Below, one piece after another: positions 17,272 through 25,806 of a DNA stretch of 59,182 nucleotides (the stretch's first letter is position 1; every line of letters starts with the position of its first letter). Under the pieces are notes generated by a model. That model was not told the DNA's origin. It saw only the letters and a program-made list of their open reading frames with translations, and did no database searches. Origin of the DNA: Flavobacteriales bacterium (GTDB taxonomy: Bacteria; Bacteroidota; Bacteroidia; CAIKAF01); assembly GCA_022402535.1 (NCBI GenBank), contig JAKRSD010000030.1, positions 1 through 59,182 on the forward strand, in the 5' to 3' direction. A program made the translations under genes and the position numbers.

Positions 17272-18318
17272 ATGTACATTACCGGCTTAGGAAATATATC
17301 GCCCCAGTTCACATACGAAGGAACCACCTTTCCGGAAGAAGCACGGAATTATCCGGGAAACCGCCTGTTTTGTGTGGAACCGGAGTATAAAAACTACATC
17401 GGTCCCGTGCAGATTCGCCGTATGGGCCGGATTGTGAAAATGGGCATTTCCTCCGCAAAAATGGCGCTTGCCGATGCCGGCATCACCCTACCCGATGCCA
17501 TTATGGTGGGTACAGGATTAGGATGTCTGGAGGATACCGAAAAGTTTCTGCGCATTATGATAGATGATGCCGAACAAACCGCCGCACCAACCCCTTTCAT
17601 ATCGAGTACACACAATAACGTAGCCGGCGCTATAGCACTTCAGATAAAGTGTCTGGGATATAATTATACCTACGTACACAAAGGATTTTCATTTGTTTCC
17701 TGCCTATATGATGCCGCTTTGCAGATTCAGCTTAATCAAGCATCGCATGTGCTGGTGGGCGGAATTGATGAAATGACCGATACGAAATACCACAACAACG
17801 GCCTCATCAACAACTGGAATACTCAAACACCTGACACACTGAATGTTTTTGAACACCAAAGTCTGGGAAGTATTGCAGGAGAAGGCAGTGCCTTTTTTGT
17901 ATTGTCAAAAGAAAAAATAAAACCCGGCGACCCAAAAATTATTGGATTTAAACAGTTTTATTCCGAAGAAGCGGAAGACCTTTCCGAAGCATTTCATCAA
18001 TTTTTGTTGGAGCACGGTTTATTGGGCGAAGAGTTTGTGTTGTTGGAAGGGCGTTCGGGAAACACACGCTATTATCCATTTTACGAAGCGTCAGAAAAGG
18101 TGGCCGGACCGCGGGCGGTAAAAGCCGTATTCAAACACCTGTGCGGTTCTTATTACACCTCCGATGCATTTGCACTTTGGTCCGCTGCACAAATCATAAA
18201 ATCAGGCCATGTACCCGCTATGTTTTTGCCCTCACGCGAGATTCAAAATCCGCGCTATGTGGTGGTTTACGACCACGTAAGCTATGGCGAACATGTATTC
18301 CAAATTATATCGGTTTGA
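17272..18318 (+). CDS. Degenerate ketosynthase, chain-length-factor-like
   Basis: This 348-residue protein keeps the ketosynthase fold signature (AGAIALQIKCLG and VLVGGIDEMTD) but not the catalytic residues. Aligning by eye to the active enzyme upstream, the active Cys falls at Gly138 in VHKGFSF, the HGTGT motif is replaced by LLEGRSGNTRYY, and no GH motif is found near the end. Inactive partners of this sort form heterodimers with an active ketosynthase and set chain length. It starts two bases after the active ketosynthase gene and overlaps the deacetylase start by four bases. Confidence 0.75.
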   Translation: MYITGLGNISPQFTYEGTTFPEEARNYPGNRLFCVEPEYKNYIGPVQIRRMGRIVKMGISSAKMALADAGITLPDAIMVGTGLGCLEDTEKFLRIMIDDAEQTAAPTPFISSTHNNVAGAIALQIKCLGYNYTYVHKGFSFVSCLYDAALQIQLNQASHVLVGGIDEMTDTKYHNNGLINNWNTQTPDTLNVFEHQSLGSIAGEGSAFFVLSKEKIKPGDPKIIGFKQFYSEEAEDLSEAFHQFLLEHGLLGEEFVLLEGRSGNTRYYPFYEASEKVAGPRAVKAVFKHLCGSYYTSDAFALWSAAQIIKSGHVPAMFLPSREIQNPRYVVVYDHVSYGEHVFQIISV

Positions 18319-19058
18319 AAATAAAACTCATTCTGGCCCTTTCGGTATTTTTTTCTCTGCTTGTGATACAAACCCTGAGCAAAGCGGGCTATTGTTCCGA
18401 ATGGTGGATGTTACTTCCTATAGTTTTAGGACTAATCGTATTGGTCTGGGGCGTGGTGAATATCAATTCGCAGATGTTCGTAAAAACCGAGTGTCATTTT
18501 ACTCCCGAAGGAAACGAAATCATGCTCACTTTTGACGATGGTCCCGACCCTGTACAAACTCCGAAACTGCTCGATTTGCTTGATACTTATGAGGCCAAGG
18601 GCATATTTTTTTTCATCGGAAAAAAAATGGAAGCCCATCCCGAAATGGTGAAAATAGTATCCGAAAAAGGACATGAAATCGGCTCCCACTCCTACTCTCA
18701 CGGATATGGATTTGATTTTCTTTCAGCAGAAAAAGTAAAAAACGAACTGCTTCAGACTGAAAAAATAATCAAGCGCATCACGGGAAAAAAAACAACCTTT
18801 TTCCGCCCGCCTTACGGTATCACCAATCCCAATATTGCCAAGGCTTTACAATTCTTTTCGTATCGGGTACTCGGATGGAATATACGTTCGTTTGACACGG
18901 TAATTCAATCGCCCGAAAAATTAGAAAAGCGGGTACTGAAACGCATCAAACCCGGTTCCATCATTCTACTGCACGATACGGCTTCCGCAGCTCCCGAAGT
19001 GTTGGAAAAGATTTTGATATTTATGAAAGAAAAAGGGTTCAGCACACGCCTGCCATAA
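18315..19058 (+). CDS. Membrane-anchored polysaccharide deacetylase (NodB-like)
   Basis: The start is taken as TTG 18315, overlapping the previous stop as TTGA; this gives 247 residues beginning with two hydrophobic segments (about 5-24 and 31-50). Starts further upstream would read through the preceding gene. The catalytic domain shows TFDDGPD (72-78, metal Asp pair), HSYSH (125-129, zinc His) and RPPYG, the standard carbohydrate esterase family 4 motifs, ending in a HD-containing LLHDTASA motif. It should remove N- or O-acetyl groups from a cell-envelope sugar. Its presence at the end of the ketosynthase operon recalls flexirubin-type clusters, where a similar gene is found. Confidence 0.88.
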   Translation: MKIKLILALSVFFSLLVIQTLSKAGYCSEWWMLLPIVLGLIVLVWGVVNINSQMFVKTECHFTPEGNEIMLTFDDGPDPVQTPKLLDLLDTYEAKGIFFFIGKKMEAHPEMVKIVSEKGHEIGSHSYSHGYGFDFLSAEKVKNELLQTEKIIKRITGKKTTFFRPPYGITNPNIAKALQFFSYRVLGWNIRSFDTVIQSPEKLEKRVLKRIKPGSIILLHDTASAAPEVLEKILIFMKEKGFSTRLP

Positions 19059-19080
19059 AATACATTTAACTTATTCCGCT

Positions 19081-21156
19081 TTGTATTTATATCCGTCAGA
19101 CACCACCGAAAAGCTCGAATTTGACCAGGTAAAAATCGCCATGGCGGAAGTATGCAGGAACCCCGCCGCCAAAAACAAACTCAGGCAGCTGATGCCTTTG
19201 GAAAGCAGCGAAGAAATTACCCGGCTGCTGAGTGAGACCAAGGAATTTTTGAATACGGTAAATCACGGACTGTATTTTCCCGATCCCGGCTGCGAAGACA
19301 TATCGCGAGAACTTTCCTTATTGGCCGTTCCGGGAAGCGTGCTGCAGGAAAAGCAGTTCATGGATATAAAATCGGTGGCCGATGCCGCCAATACCTGGAT
19401 TGAATGGCTGAAAGACAAACAGGAGGCTTATCCGGCATTATATGCCCGGGTAGAAAACCTGGAGCCCGACAAGTATATTTCTAAAGAAATTGAACAGATT
19501 CTGGATGCACACGGCATTGTGCGTTCCAATGCTTCCAGCGAATTATCGTCTATCCGCAGTTTGCTGGCAAAAGCCCGCAAAGAACACGAACGCATTTTTA
19601 ATCATGCCCTGAGCAAAGGCCGAAAAGCCGGCATATTGGCCGAAACAGGCGAAACCTTTATAAACGGAAGGCGGGTACTGAGTGTACTTTCAGAAAATAA
19701 ACGGGAGATAAAGGGAATCATTCACGGCTATTCAAAAACAGGAAAAGCCACCTATATAGAACCCGGCGAAACCGTGGAATGGGGCAATGAAATTACGCTG
19801 CTGGAATCGGAAGAAAAGCGCGAAATCCATCGTATTCTGCGCGAACTTACCCATACTCTGCGGAGCCGGAAAAACATTCTGGACACCTTTTTTGAACTGC
19901 TGCTTCATTTAGAAGTTACCCGTTCTAAAGCCGTATGGGCAAGCCGGAGTGGTGCTTCGGTGCCAATTTTCGGCAAAAACAGGGGTATCCGGCTCAAAGA
20001 GGCCACCCATCCCCTGTTGGCCGAAAAAAACCGGCAGACAGGAAAACCGACAATTCCGCTTAATCTGATACTCGACACACGAAAAAGTATACTCATCATC
20101 AGCGGACCGAATGCCGGCGGAAAATCCGTTTCGCTCAAAACCGTGGGCCTGCTCCAACTGATGATTCAAAGCGGAATGCCCGTAACAGCCGATGAACGCA
20201 GTGAATTCGGGTATTTCAGAAACCTGCTGACCGATATCGGCGACAGCCAGAGTATAGAATATGAGCTGAGTACCTATTCCTCAAGGCTCATCAAAATGAA
20301 ACATTTTTTACAAAGGGCCGGTAAAGAAACCCTGTTTTTAATCGATGAATTCGGCACCGGTTCCGATCCCGAACTTGGAGGAGCCGTGGCTGAAGTAATA
20401 TTGGAAGAATTGGCGGCATCCAAATCGTTCGGCATTATAACCACACACTACGGAAACATCAAAGTAGCCGGCGAAAATCTGGAAGCTGTAGAAAATGCCT
20501 GTATGCTCTTTGATGATGAAACACTCAAGCCCCTGTATAAACTGGAAACCGGCAAACCCGGCAGTTCCTACACATTTGTAATTGCCGAAAAAAGCGGGCT
20601 GAACAAACACCTGATAAACCGGGCCAAAGAAAAAATCAGCGGCGAAAAAGTTCGGTTGGATACCATACTGAATTCCCTTCAGTTCAAAAGAAACAAACTC
20701 AACGAAGAGTTGAAAGAACTGAAAACAAAACTCCAAAAAGCAGAGGAAGCCAAAGCCCTTTTTGATGAAAAAAAGGAAAAGTTGGACACTAAAATGGACA
20801 AACTGAAAAACACCCGCGAAGAAGACCAGAAATTAATAGAGCTTGGAAAAAGGTTGAAATCGTTGACGGAAGAGTGGGAAAAGGAAAAAGATAAGAAGAA
20901 AGTGATTGCCAAATTTGTGAAACTGGCAGGTTGGCAAAAAGCAAAAGAAGCAGAGGAAAAAGAGAAAAAACGAAAAGAAAATACCCGCGAAAAAATCATA
21001 GCGCGGAAACTGGAGCAAATTCATGAAGGCAGCTCTGTGAGGCTGAAAGGAGGAAAAGAAATCGGAAAGGTGATGGTGCTGAAAGGCAGCAAAGCCAAGG
21101 TGCAGTTTGGCATCATGGTGATGGATATTTCAGTTGAAAATTTGGAAGTTTATTAA
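19081..21156 (+). CDS. MutS2-family ATPase lacking the Smr domain
   Basis: This 691-residue protein has the MutS2 layout: lever/clamp region, ATPase with GPNAGGKS (342-349), signature STYSSRL, Walker B LFLIDEFGTGSDP (418-430), then a long charged coiled coil (about 545-650). Bacterial MutS2 acts on branched DNA or rescues collided ribosomes. The usual C-terminal Smr nuclease domain is absent: the chain stops after a KOW-like segment (VRLKGGKEIG to LEVY). The start is TTG at 19081, chosen because LYPSDTTEKLEFD aligns with the conserved MutS2 N-terminus. It follows the deacetylase by 22 bases. Confidence 0.88.
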   Translation: MYLYPSDTTEKLEFDQVKIAMAEVCRNPAAKNKLRQLMPLESSEEITRLLSETKEFLNTVNHGLYFPDPGCEDISRELSLLAVPGSVLQEKQFMDIKSVADAANTWIEWLKDKQEAYPALYARVENLEPDKYISKEIEQILDAHGIVRSNASSELSSIRSLLAKARKEHERIFNHALSKGRKAGILAETGETFINGRRVLSVLSENKREIKGIIHGYSKTGKATYIEPGETVEWGNEITLLESEEKREIHRILRELTHTLRSRKNILDTFFELLLHLEVTRSKAVWASRSGASVPIFGKNRGIRLKEATHPLLAEKNRQTGKPTIPLNLILDTRKSILIISGPNAGGKSVSLKTVGLLQLMIQSGMPVTADERSEFGYFRNLLTDIGDSQSIEYELSTYSSRLIKMKHFLQRAGKETLFLIDEFGTGSDPELGGAVAEVILEELAASKSFGIITTHYGNIKVAGENLEAVENACMLFDDETLKPLYKLETGKPGSSYTFVIAEKSGLNKHLINRAKEKISGEKVRLDTILNSLQFKRNKLNEELKELKTKLQKAEEAKALFDEKKEKLDTKMDKLKNTREEDQKLIELGKRLKSLTEEWEKEKDKKKVIAKFVKLAGWQKAKEAEEKEKKRKENTREKIIARKLEQIHEGSSVRLKGGKEIGKVMVLKGSKAKVQFGIMVMDISVENLEVY

Positions 21157-21181
21157 CCTGCTTTTATTTCGAATAAAAATT

Positions 21182-21189
21182 TATCTTTG
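21182..21189 (+). promoter_or_regulatory. Promoter -7 box of tRNA-Leu
   Basis: TATCTTTG matches TAnnTTTG and lies 27 bases before the mature tRNA 5' end. No clear -33 TTG is seen at the usual distance. Confidence 0.55.
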
Positions 21190-21216
21190 CGCTCCTTTAG
21201 AGTTCTTTAAAGTATT

Positions 21217-21299
21217 GCCCGGATGGCGGAATGGTAGACGCGCTAGACTCAAAATCTGGTGATCGCAAGGTCGTGGGGGTTCGAGTCCCTTTCCGGGCA
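21217..21299 (+). tRNA. tRNA-Leu (anticodon CAA)
   Basis: Acceptor arms GCCCGGA (21217-21223) and TCCGGGC (21292-21298) pair perfectly, with discriminator A at 21299. The anticodon loop CTCAAAA gives anticodon CAA, reading UUG. The long variable arm with GATCGCAAGGTC and the TTCGAGT T-loop confirm a class II leucine tRNA. The 3' CCA is not encoded. Confidence 0.97.
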
Positions 21300-21305
21300 C
21301 AACAC

Positions 21306-21336
21306 AAAAGCCTGACTTATCGGTCAGGCTTTTTTT
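21306..21336 (+). terminator. Terminator after tRNA-Leu, probably bidirectional
   Basis: AGCCTGAC (21309-21316) and GTCAGGCT (21323-21330) form a perfect 8-bp stem with a 6-base loop, followed by seven T. Four A precede the stem, so it can also stop the leftward membrane-protein gene that ends at 21358. Confidence 0.9.
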
Positions 21337-21357
21337 ATGGTGTTATCATAAAGGACC

Positions 21358-22848
21358 CTATTGAGCGCCCTTCCGATTTTTTGTCGTTAAAGAAAACAGG
21401 TTGCTTCCGATAACAAATAGACCGTACCCTATTGCCAGTGCCATTCCGGGATATATGGCCATGTGATAACGCGAAAAGTCTATCCAAATAAAATGAGCCA
21501 TACCATACAGCATCACAAAAAAGGAAACCAGGACAACCCATTCGCCGCCTACCATTTGATTTTTGTAAATGTTTTTCACTCCGAGCCAAAGCATAGCCAG
21601 CAATCCCACCAAAAGCAAAAGCCCATCCATGATATTTCCTTTGAAAGGCAAAAGTGAACCCAGTGTTCCGTAATACCTTTCAGTATCATCTACCACAAAA
21701 TTGCGGCGGGTAATAAGCGAAAATGCTTTTTCTGGTTTCTTAAAAGTAACCTCTATCAGTGTTTTACGGGCCTGTCTGTTTTTACTGATTTGGGAATTTG
21801 CCCTTCGTTTAAAAAATTCATCCACCGAAAGCCGGATAATTTTCACTTTCGTGAGTGTATCTCCCTGTACCTGGGGATTAAGTTTTACAAATAAAACAGG
21901 TCCCGAAACAGCAATAATAAGTCCTGATAATCCTAACAGAAGCAGTTTCTTAACCCGTAACGACTTCAAAAAAGGGACGGTCTTATCTTCCGTATTTTTC
22001 TTCTGAAAGAAAATAACCAGCGCAGCCCCCGAGAAAATAAACATACATACATAACCAAACATGGCAGCGTTCAGCTTAGAGCCAACGGCCAGTCCAAATA
22101 CGATTCCGGTACCCAACCCCCAAAGCAAAACCTTCCACAGGGCTTCTGCTCTAAAAACCGAGCGAAGCGTAAGCCCCAAAAAGAGTACCGCCAATGACCA
22201 AAAGAAGATGGAAGGGGAATCCAACCCGGCTGAGGAATTCACGACCGTATACACCTCATTCGCCATTAAATATAATGAAGCCAGAAATCCTGCCCACCAA
22301 TTCAAAAACAACCAACCCGTGATAAAAATTACACAAATGCCCAATGCATTCAATATAGCATTGGGTTTACGGGCAATATAAATAAGTTCTTCCGGCACGC
22401 GCGAGTGATATATTTTAGGGTCTTCGCCCAATTCTGTCTTACCCAATTCATAATATCCACTTTTATCCAACTCTTGCCCTGAGGTAGAATTTACGTACGC
22501 CCCCATGATAAATTTACCCACATTAGGAGCTTTCCAGCCAAATGTCCACATGGCAAAATCATACCACTGTTTTTGCTCCACAGACATAGCCGCAGTATCC
22601 AATCCGTTTTCAAGCGCATAAGTGGTGTACCAACTGTCCATTTTCACATTCTGGCGAACATACCCCTTAAAAAACATGTGGTAGGTAGATATTGACACCC
22701 CCGTCCAGTTTTTTTCATCGTATGATACAATAGGGCGAACCTCTTTACTTGCTTTATGCAAAGACAAATAAAGCGAAACCACGCCTACTAAAACCAAAAT
22801 ACCATATTGTATATAGCGGAGAGATAAACCTTTAATCATCACAAACAT
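21358..22848 (-). CDS. GT-C-type membrane glycosyltransferase (ArnT/PMT-like)
   Basis: This 496-residue protein has about eleven predicted membrane helices and a large extracytoplasmic loop after the first helix, containing an SYDEKNW motif that matches the acidic catalytic loop of polyprenyl-phosphate-sugar glycosyltransferases. It would transfer a sugar from a lipid carrier to a glycan or protein outside the inner membrane. The exact family is uncertain. The first ATG (22848) is followed three codons later by another (22839); a TATGTTTG box overlaps the first, so the second may be the real start. It marks the left edge of the surface-glycan locus. Confidence 0.75.
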   Translation of the reverse strand: MFVMIKGLSLRYIQYGILVLVGVVSLYLSLHKASKEVRPIVSYDEKNWTGVSISTYHMFFKGYVRQNVKMDSWYTTYALENGLDTAAMSVEQKQWYDFAMWTFGWKAPNVGKFIMGAYVNSTSGQELDKSGYYELGKTELGEDPKIYHSRVPEELIYIARKPNAILNALGICVIFITGWLFLNWWAGFLASLYLMANEVYTVVNSSAGLDSPSIFFWSLAVLFLGLTLRSVFRAEALWKVLLWGLGTGIVFGLAVGSKLNAAMFGYVCMFIFSGAALVIFFQKKNTEDKTVPFLKSLRVKKLLLLGLSGLIIAVSGPVLFVKLNPQVQGDTLTKVKIIRLSVDEFFKRRANSQISKNRQARKTLIEVTFKKPEKAFSLITRRNFVVDDTERYYGTLGSLLPFKGNIMDGLLLLVGLLAMLWLGVKNIYKNQMVGGEWVVLVSFFVMLYGMAHFIWIDFSRYHMAIYPGMALAIGYGLFVIGSNLFSLTTKNRKGAQ

Positions 22849-22919
22849 ATTTAAGAGACAAATAAATGAAAATCTATCGGTTAAATGAAGAGGTCTCCAA
22901 AATACAAAAACCGTAAACC

Positions 22920-22950
22920 TTGCAGAAATAAGGGCTAAACCCTACATTTG
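22920..22950 (+). promoter_or_regulatory. Promoter of the deacetylase-PhyH-FkbM operon
   Basis: TTG (22920-22922) and TACATTTG (22943-22950) are 20 bases apart, a good Bacteroidota promoter. The -7 box ends only nine bases before the ATG at 22960, so the transcript would have little or no leader. This also argues against a TTG start at 22948, which lies inside the box. Confidence 0.65.
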
Positions 22951-22959
22951 AAACGAAAA

Positions 22960-24231
22960 ATGAAACCGTACGAAGTGTATATACAACCCGATGTAATGGA
23001 ACGCAATGCGATGCTTTGGTGTTGGGAAAACTTCGCCCGATTTGCCGGTATTTCGTTTTACTACACCGATAATCCAAACGCAGCATTCAGTATAGGTAAT
23101 GCTAAAGAAAACACGGTGGCTTATAATACCCGTTTTTGGGGAAAAATAAATCAGCAAAAATATTCGGGTAAAAACCACCTCAATCAAGCGGGATTTATAG
23201 AATTCGAAAACGGAGAAATCGACTATTTTGGCACGGCGTTTTATTTTGTGAATTGCATTTGGGAATATGACACCTCCCAAAGAGATGAATTGGGAAGAAG
23301 TGATTTCAGACAGAGTGTTTGGCATGAAATGGGATTGGACTGCACCCAAAACAGAGTTGCCGAAATTTACAGAATAATTGGGGAAAAATTGAAAATTAAT
23401 ATCCCTGAAAAAAAATCTCAACTCTTTTTATCACACGATATCGACTCGGTATATGGAGCATGGAAAGAAGATGGCAAAGCGGCATTAAAAAAAGGGAGAT
23501 TACTTGATTTTTTTAAAATTCAATGGGAAAATATAAGCGGTAAACCGCAATGGTTAAATATTCAGGAAATCATAAATATAGAAACACTTTATAACGCGCG
23601 TTCCACGTTTTTCTGGCTTACCGAAAAAGGAAGAATAAATAAAAGAAAAACCAATGCCGACTATTCGCTGCAAGATGAAAACATAAAAAAAAATATTAAA
23701 CTCTGCTCCGAAAAAGGCTTACATAAAAGCCTCTCAAATAAAAGCATGAAGGAGGAATTTCTGTTATTAAACCCTGCAGAACGCATCAACCGGTACCATT
23801 ATCTTCATTTTTCTATTCCTGCTTGTTACATGGAATGGGAAGAAGCCAATTTAATGGCAGACTGCAGTTTGGGCTATGCAGAAACCTTCGGTTTCAGAAA
23901 TGGTTATGGGCTACCTTATTATCCATTTGACTTAGTAAATAGAAAAATAATAAACACATTAGAAATTCCTTTACATATTATGGATGGCACTTTCAGTAAA
24001 TACAAAAACTGGAATGCTGCTGAAGCAGAGAAAGAAATAGTGTCATTTATTGACAATAATAAACAACATGCCATTATAAGCATACTGTGGCATAATTCGC
24101 ATTTTACCGATTTTAAATATGAAGGTTATCCGCAACTGTACGAAAAGATATTAGCATATTGCTCAGGAAACCAATTTGAATTTACCACCGTAGAAAAACT
24201 TATACAAGAAAATCCGTTGTACTCATGCTAA
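22960..24231 (+). CDS. Divergent polysaccharide deacetylase (DUF7033-like)
   Basis: With the ATG at 22960 the product has 423 residues. Residues 1-145 form an N-terminal domain of the type found ahead of some Bacteroidota deacetylases. The catalytic domain starts at LFLSHDIDS (156-163), where SHDID matches the metal-binding Asp pair of NodB-fold enzymes, and continues with STFFWL and an LGYAETFGFRNGYGLPYYPF segment typical of this branch. It ends with a conserved LWHNSHF motif (metal or catalytic His). It is likely to deacetylate a sugar of the local glycan. Its stop overlaps the start of the dioxygenase gene, which places both in one operon. Confidence 0.8.
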   Translation: MKPYEVYIQPDVMERNAMLWCWENFARFAGISFYYTDNPNAAFSIGNAKENTVAYNTRFWGKINQQKYSGKNHLNQAGFIEFENGEIDYFGTAFYFVNCIWEYDTSQRDELGRSDFRQSVWHEMGLDCTQNRVAEIYRIIGEKLKINIPEKKSQLFLSHDIDSVYGAWKEDGKAALKKGRLLDFFKIQWENISGKPQWLNIQEIINIETLYNARSTFFWLTEKGRINKRKTNADYSLQDENIKKNIKLCSEKGLHKSLSNKSMKEEFLLLNPAERINRYHYLHFSIPACYMEWEEANLMADCSLGYAETFGFRNGYGLPYYPFDLVNRKIINTLEIPLHIMDGTFSKYKNWNAAEAEKEIVSFIDNNKQHAIISILWHNSHFTDFKYEGYPQLYEKILAYCSGNQFEFTTVEKLIQENPLYSC

Positions 24232-25037
24232 AACCTCAGATAGACATCCTAAAAACCGAACTGGCATATTCCTATTTCAGGCTTAGATCTTATAATAAAA
24301 AGGTAGATTTAAGTAAAATTAGTGCGCAATTTGAAAAAGCCTATGAGGAAATTAAACGAGATGGTGTTACGGTAATTGAAAACTATTATGATTCAGCGCA
24401 TTGTGAATCAATTCGAAATGAAATTAACCGGCTTATTGAACTGTATAAAGAATTCATTTGGACTGACAAGGAAAACTCAGATCATAGAATATTTGGCGCT
24501 GAAAAATTTTCCGAAATAATCAAAGCTTTTTCTCAAGACCTAAGCATACATGCATTTGGTGAAAAGTATTTGAAAACAAAACTCAAACTCACCATGACAT
24601 TGGCTGCCCGTCTGGATTATCAGGAAGGAAATTTAGGTTCGGGAGGTGGTTGGCACAGAGATTCGGTAATTTTTAATGAATTCAAATCCATTATTTATCT
24701 TTCTGATGTGGAAAAAGATAACGGTCCATTTACTTATATTCTGGGCTCGCATACACAAGAATCAGTAAAAAAAGCAATCCAACAGGCGGATATAAAATAC
24801 GATCAATACCGATTTAATGAAGAAGAAATAAAACAAATAAGTAACTCATTGCAGCTGAAGAGTAAAACATTTACCGCAAAACAGGGCAGTCTTATTTTAG
24901 TAGATACGAGGGGTATTCATATCGGTTCACCCATTCAAAAAGGTTCCAGGTACGCATTAACAAATTACTTTTCGCCAGAATTCCGGTACGAAAAAATGAT
25001 GAAACACTGTAATAAAGTCATACTTAAGACAAACTAA
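24225..25037 (+). CDS. Phytanoyl-CoA dioxygenase (PhyH) family protein
   Basis: This 270-residue protein is a predicted Fe(II)/2-oxoglutarate oxygenase. The iron triad is visible as His144 and Asp146 (GGWHRDS) and His232 (RGIHIGSP), and the 2-oxoglutarate Arg as Arg242 (KGSRYALTNY). A YLSDVEKDNGPF stretch (158-169) is the strand typical of PhyH proteins. The substrate is not phytanoyl-CoA here; in a glycan locus it may hydroxylate a sugar, lipid carrier or amino-acid substituent. It overlaps the deacetylase gene by seven bases and is followed after ten bases by an FkbM methyltransferase. Confidence 0.85.
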   Translation: MLKPQIDILKTELAYSYFRLRSYNKKVDLSKISAQFEKAYEEIKRDGVTVIENYYDSAHCESIRNEINRLIELYKEFIWTDKENSDHRIFGAEKFSEIIKAFSQDLSIHAFGEKYLKTKLKLTMTLAARLDYQEGNLGSGGGWHRDSVIFNEFKSIIYLSDVEKDNGPFTYILGSHTQESVKKAIQQADIKYDQYRFNEEEIKQISNSLQLKSKTFTAKQGSLILVDTRGIHIGSPIQKGSRYALTNYFSPEFRYEKMMKHCNKVILKTN

Positions 25038-25047
25038 TTCAAAAGGG

Positions 25048-25806
25048 ATGGACAAATCAACCTATTCATTAAAAAATAAAATTTTAAGAAATCTTCCTTC
25101 ATTCTTGGGCAAATTACTTTATAAAATCAATCATAAAACCCTTGTTTATAAAGAATCCCATTTTGAAAATATTTCATTTTCCATTTGCATCCCCCATACT
25201 ATGGAATCGAACTATAACAGAGGACATGAAACCGGTGTATCCAAACTAATTATAGACACGTATCATTCTCAAAACACATTCAACTTTTTTGACTTAGGTT
25301 CCTGCTTTGGATATTATAGCGCATTAATACATACATTAAATCCAAAGTCATTCACCTATGCCTTTGAACCTTACATAGGTCACAACATGTATATAGAAGA
25401 GTCTATGAAAAGAGGCCTACTTAAAAATATACAATTAATCAAAAAACCGGTTGGCTCAAAAACCATTCCTCCGTTAATTTCAATTGATGATTTTGTATCC
25501 GTAAATAAAACTATTCCCAATCTGATAAAAATTGATGTAGACGGTGCAGAATTAGATATCCTTAAAGGATGTATAGAAACTATTGAAAAACACAAACCGG
25601 ATTTTCTGATTGAAATTGATGGAAATCAATATAAAAATGGCACGTTAACGTTACAGGATATTTATCTTCAATATTTTAAAGGGTACACGTGTTCCACATT
25701 AATAGACGTGCATAAAAATAACACAATCTGGAATCAGAAAAAAATAGACGAAATTAATCTAAAAGAAATTGAAGGTGATGTATATTTATTCCTAAGGATG
25801 AAATAA
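25048..25806 (+). CDS. FkbM-family methyltransferase (first copy)
   Basis: This 252-residue protein is a class I SAM-dependent methyltransferase. The SAM-binding strand reads FFDLGSCFGYYS (around residues 74-85), the acidic second strand is YAFEPYIGH and the FkbM hallmark LIKIDVDGAELDILKGC is near residue 160. FkbM enzymes O-methylate sugars or polyketides. It is the last gene of the deacetylase-PhyH-FkbM operon and its stop directly abuts the stop of the convergent flippase gene, with no bases between. Confidence 0.85.
   Translation: MDKSTYSLKNKILRNLPSFLGKLLYKINHKTLVYKESHFENISFSICIPHTMESNYNRGHETGVSKLIIDTYHSQNTFNFFDLGSCFGYYSALIHTLNPKSFTYAFEPYIGHNMYIEESMKRGLLKNIQLIKKPVGSKTIPPLISIDDFVSVNKTIPNLIKIDVDGAELDILKGCIETIEKHKPDFLIEIDGNQYKNGTLTLQDIYLQYFKGYTCSTLIDVHKNNTIWNQKKIDEINLKEIEGDVYLFLRMK

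Noticed and set aside
21217-21299. tRNA-Leu as an integration site of a mobile island
   Set aside because: No integrase gene and no second copy of the tRNA 3' end was seen downstream; kept only as a composition observation.
22061-22381. Open frames opposite the GT-C-like membrane protein
   Set aside because: Antisense to a long hydrophobic gene; no start context or motif support.
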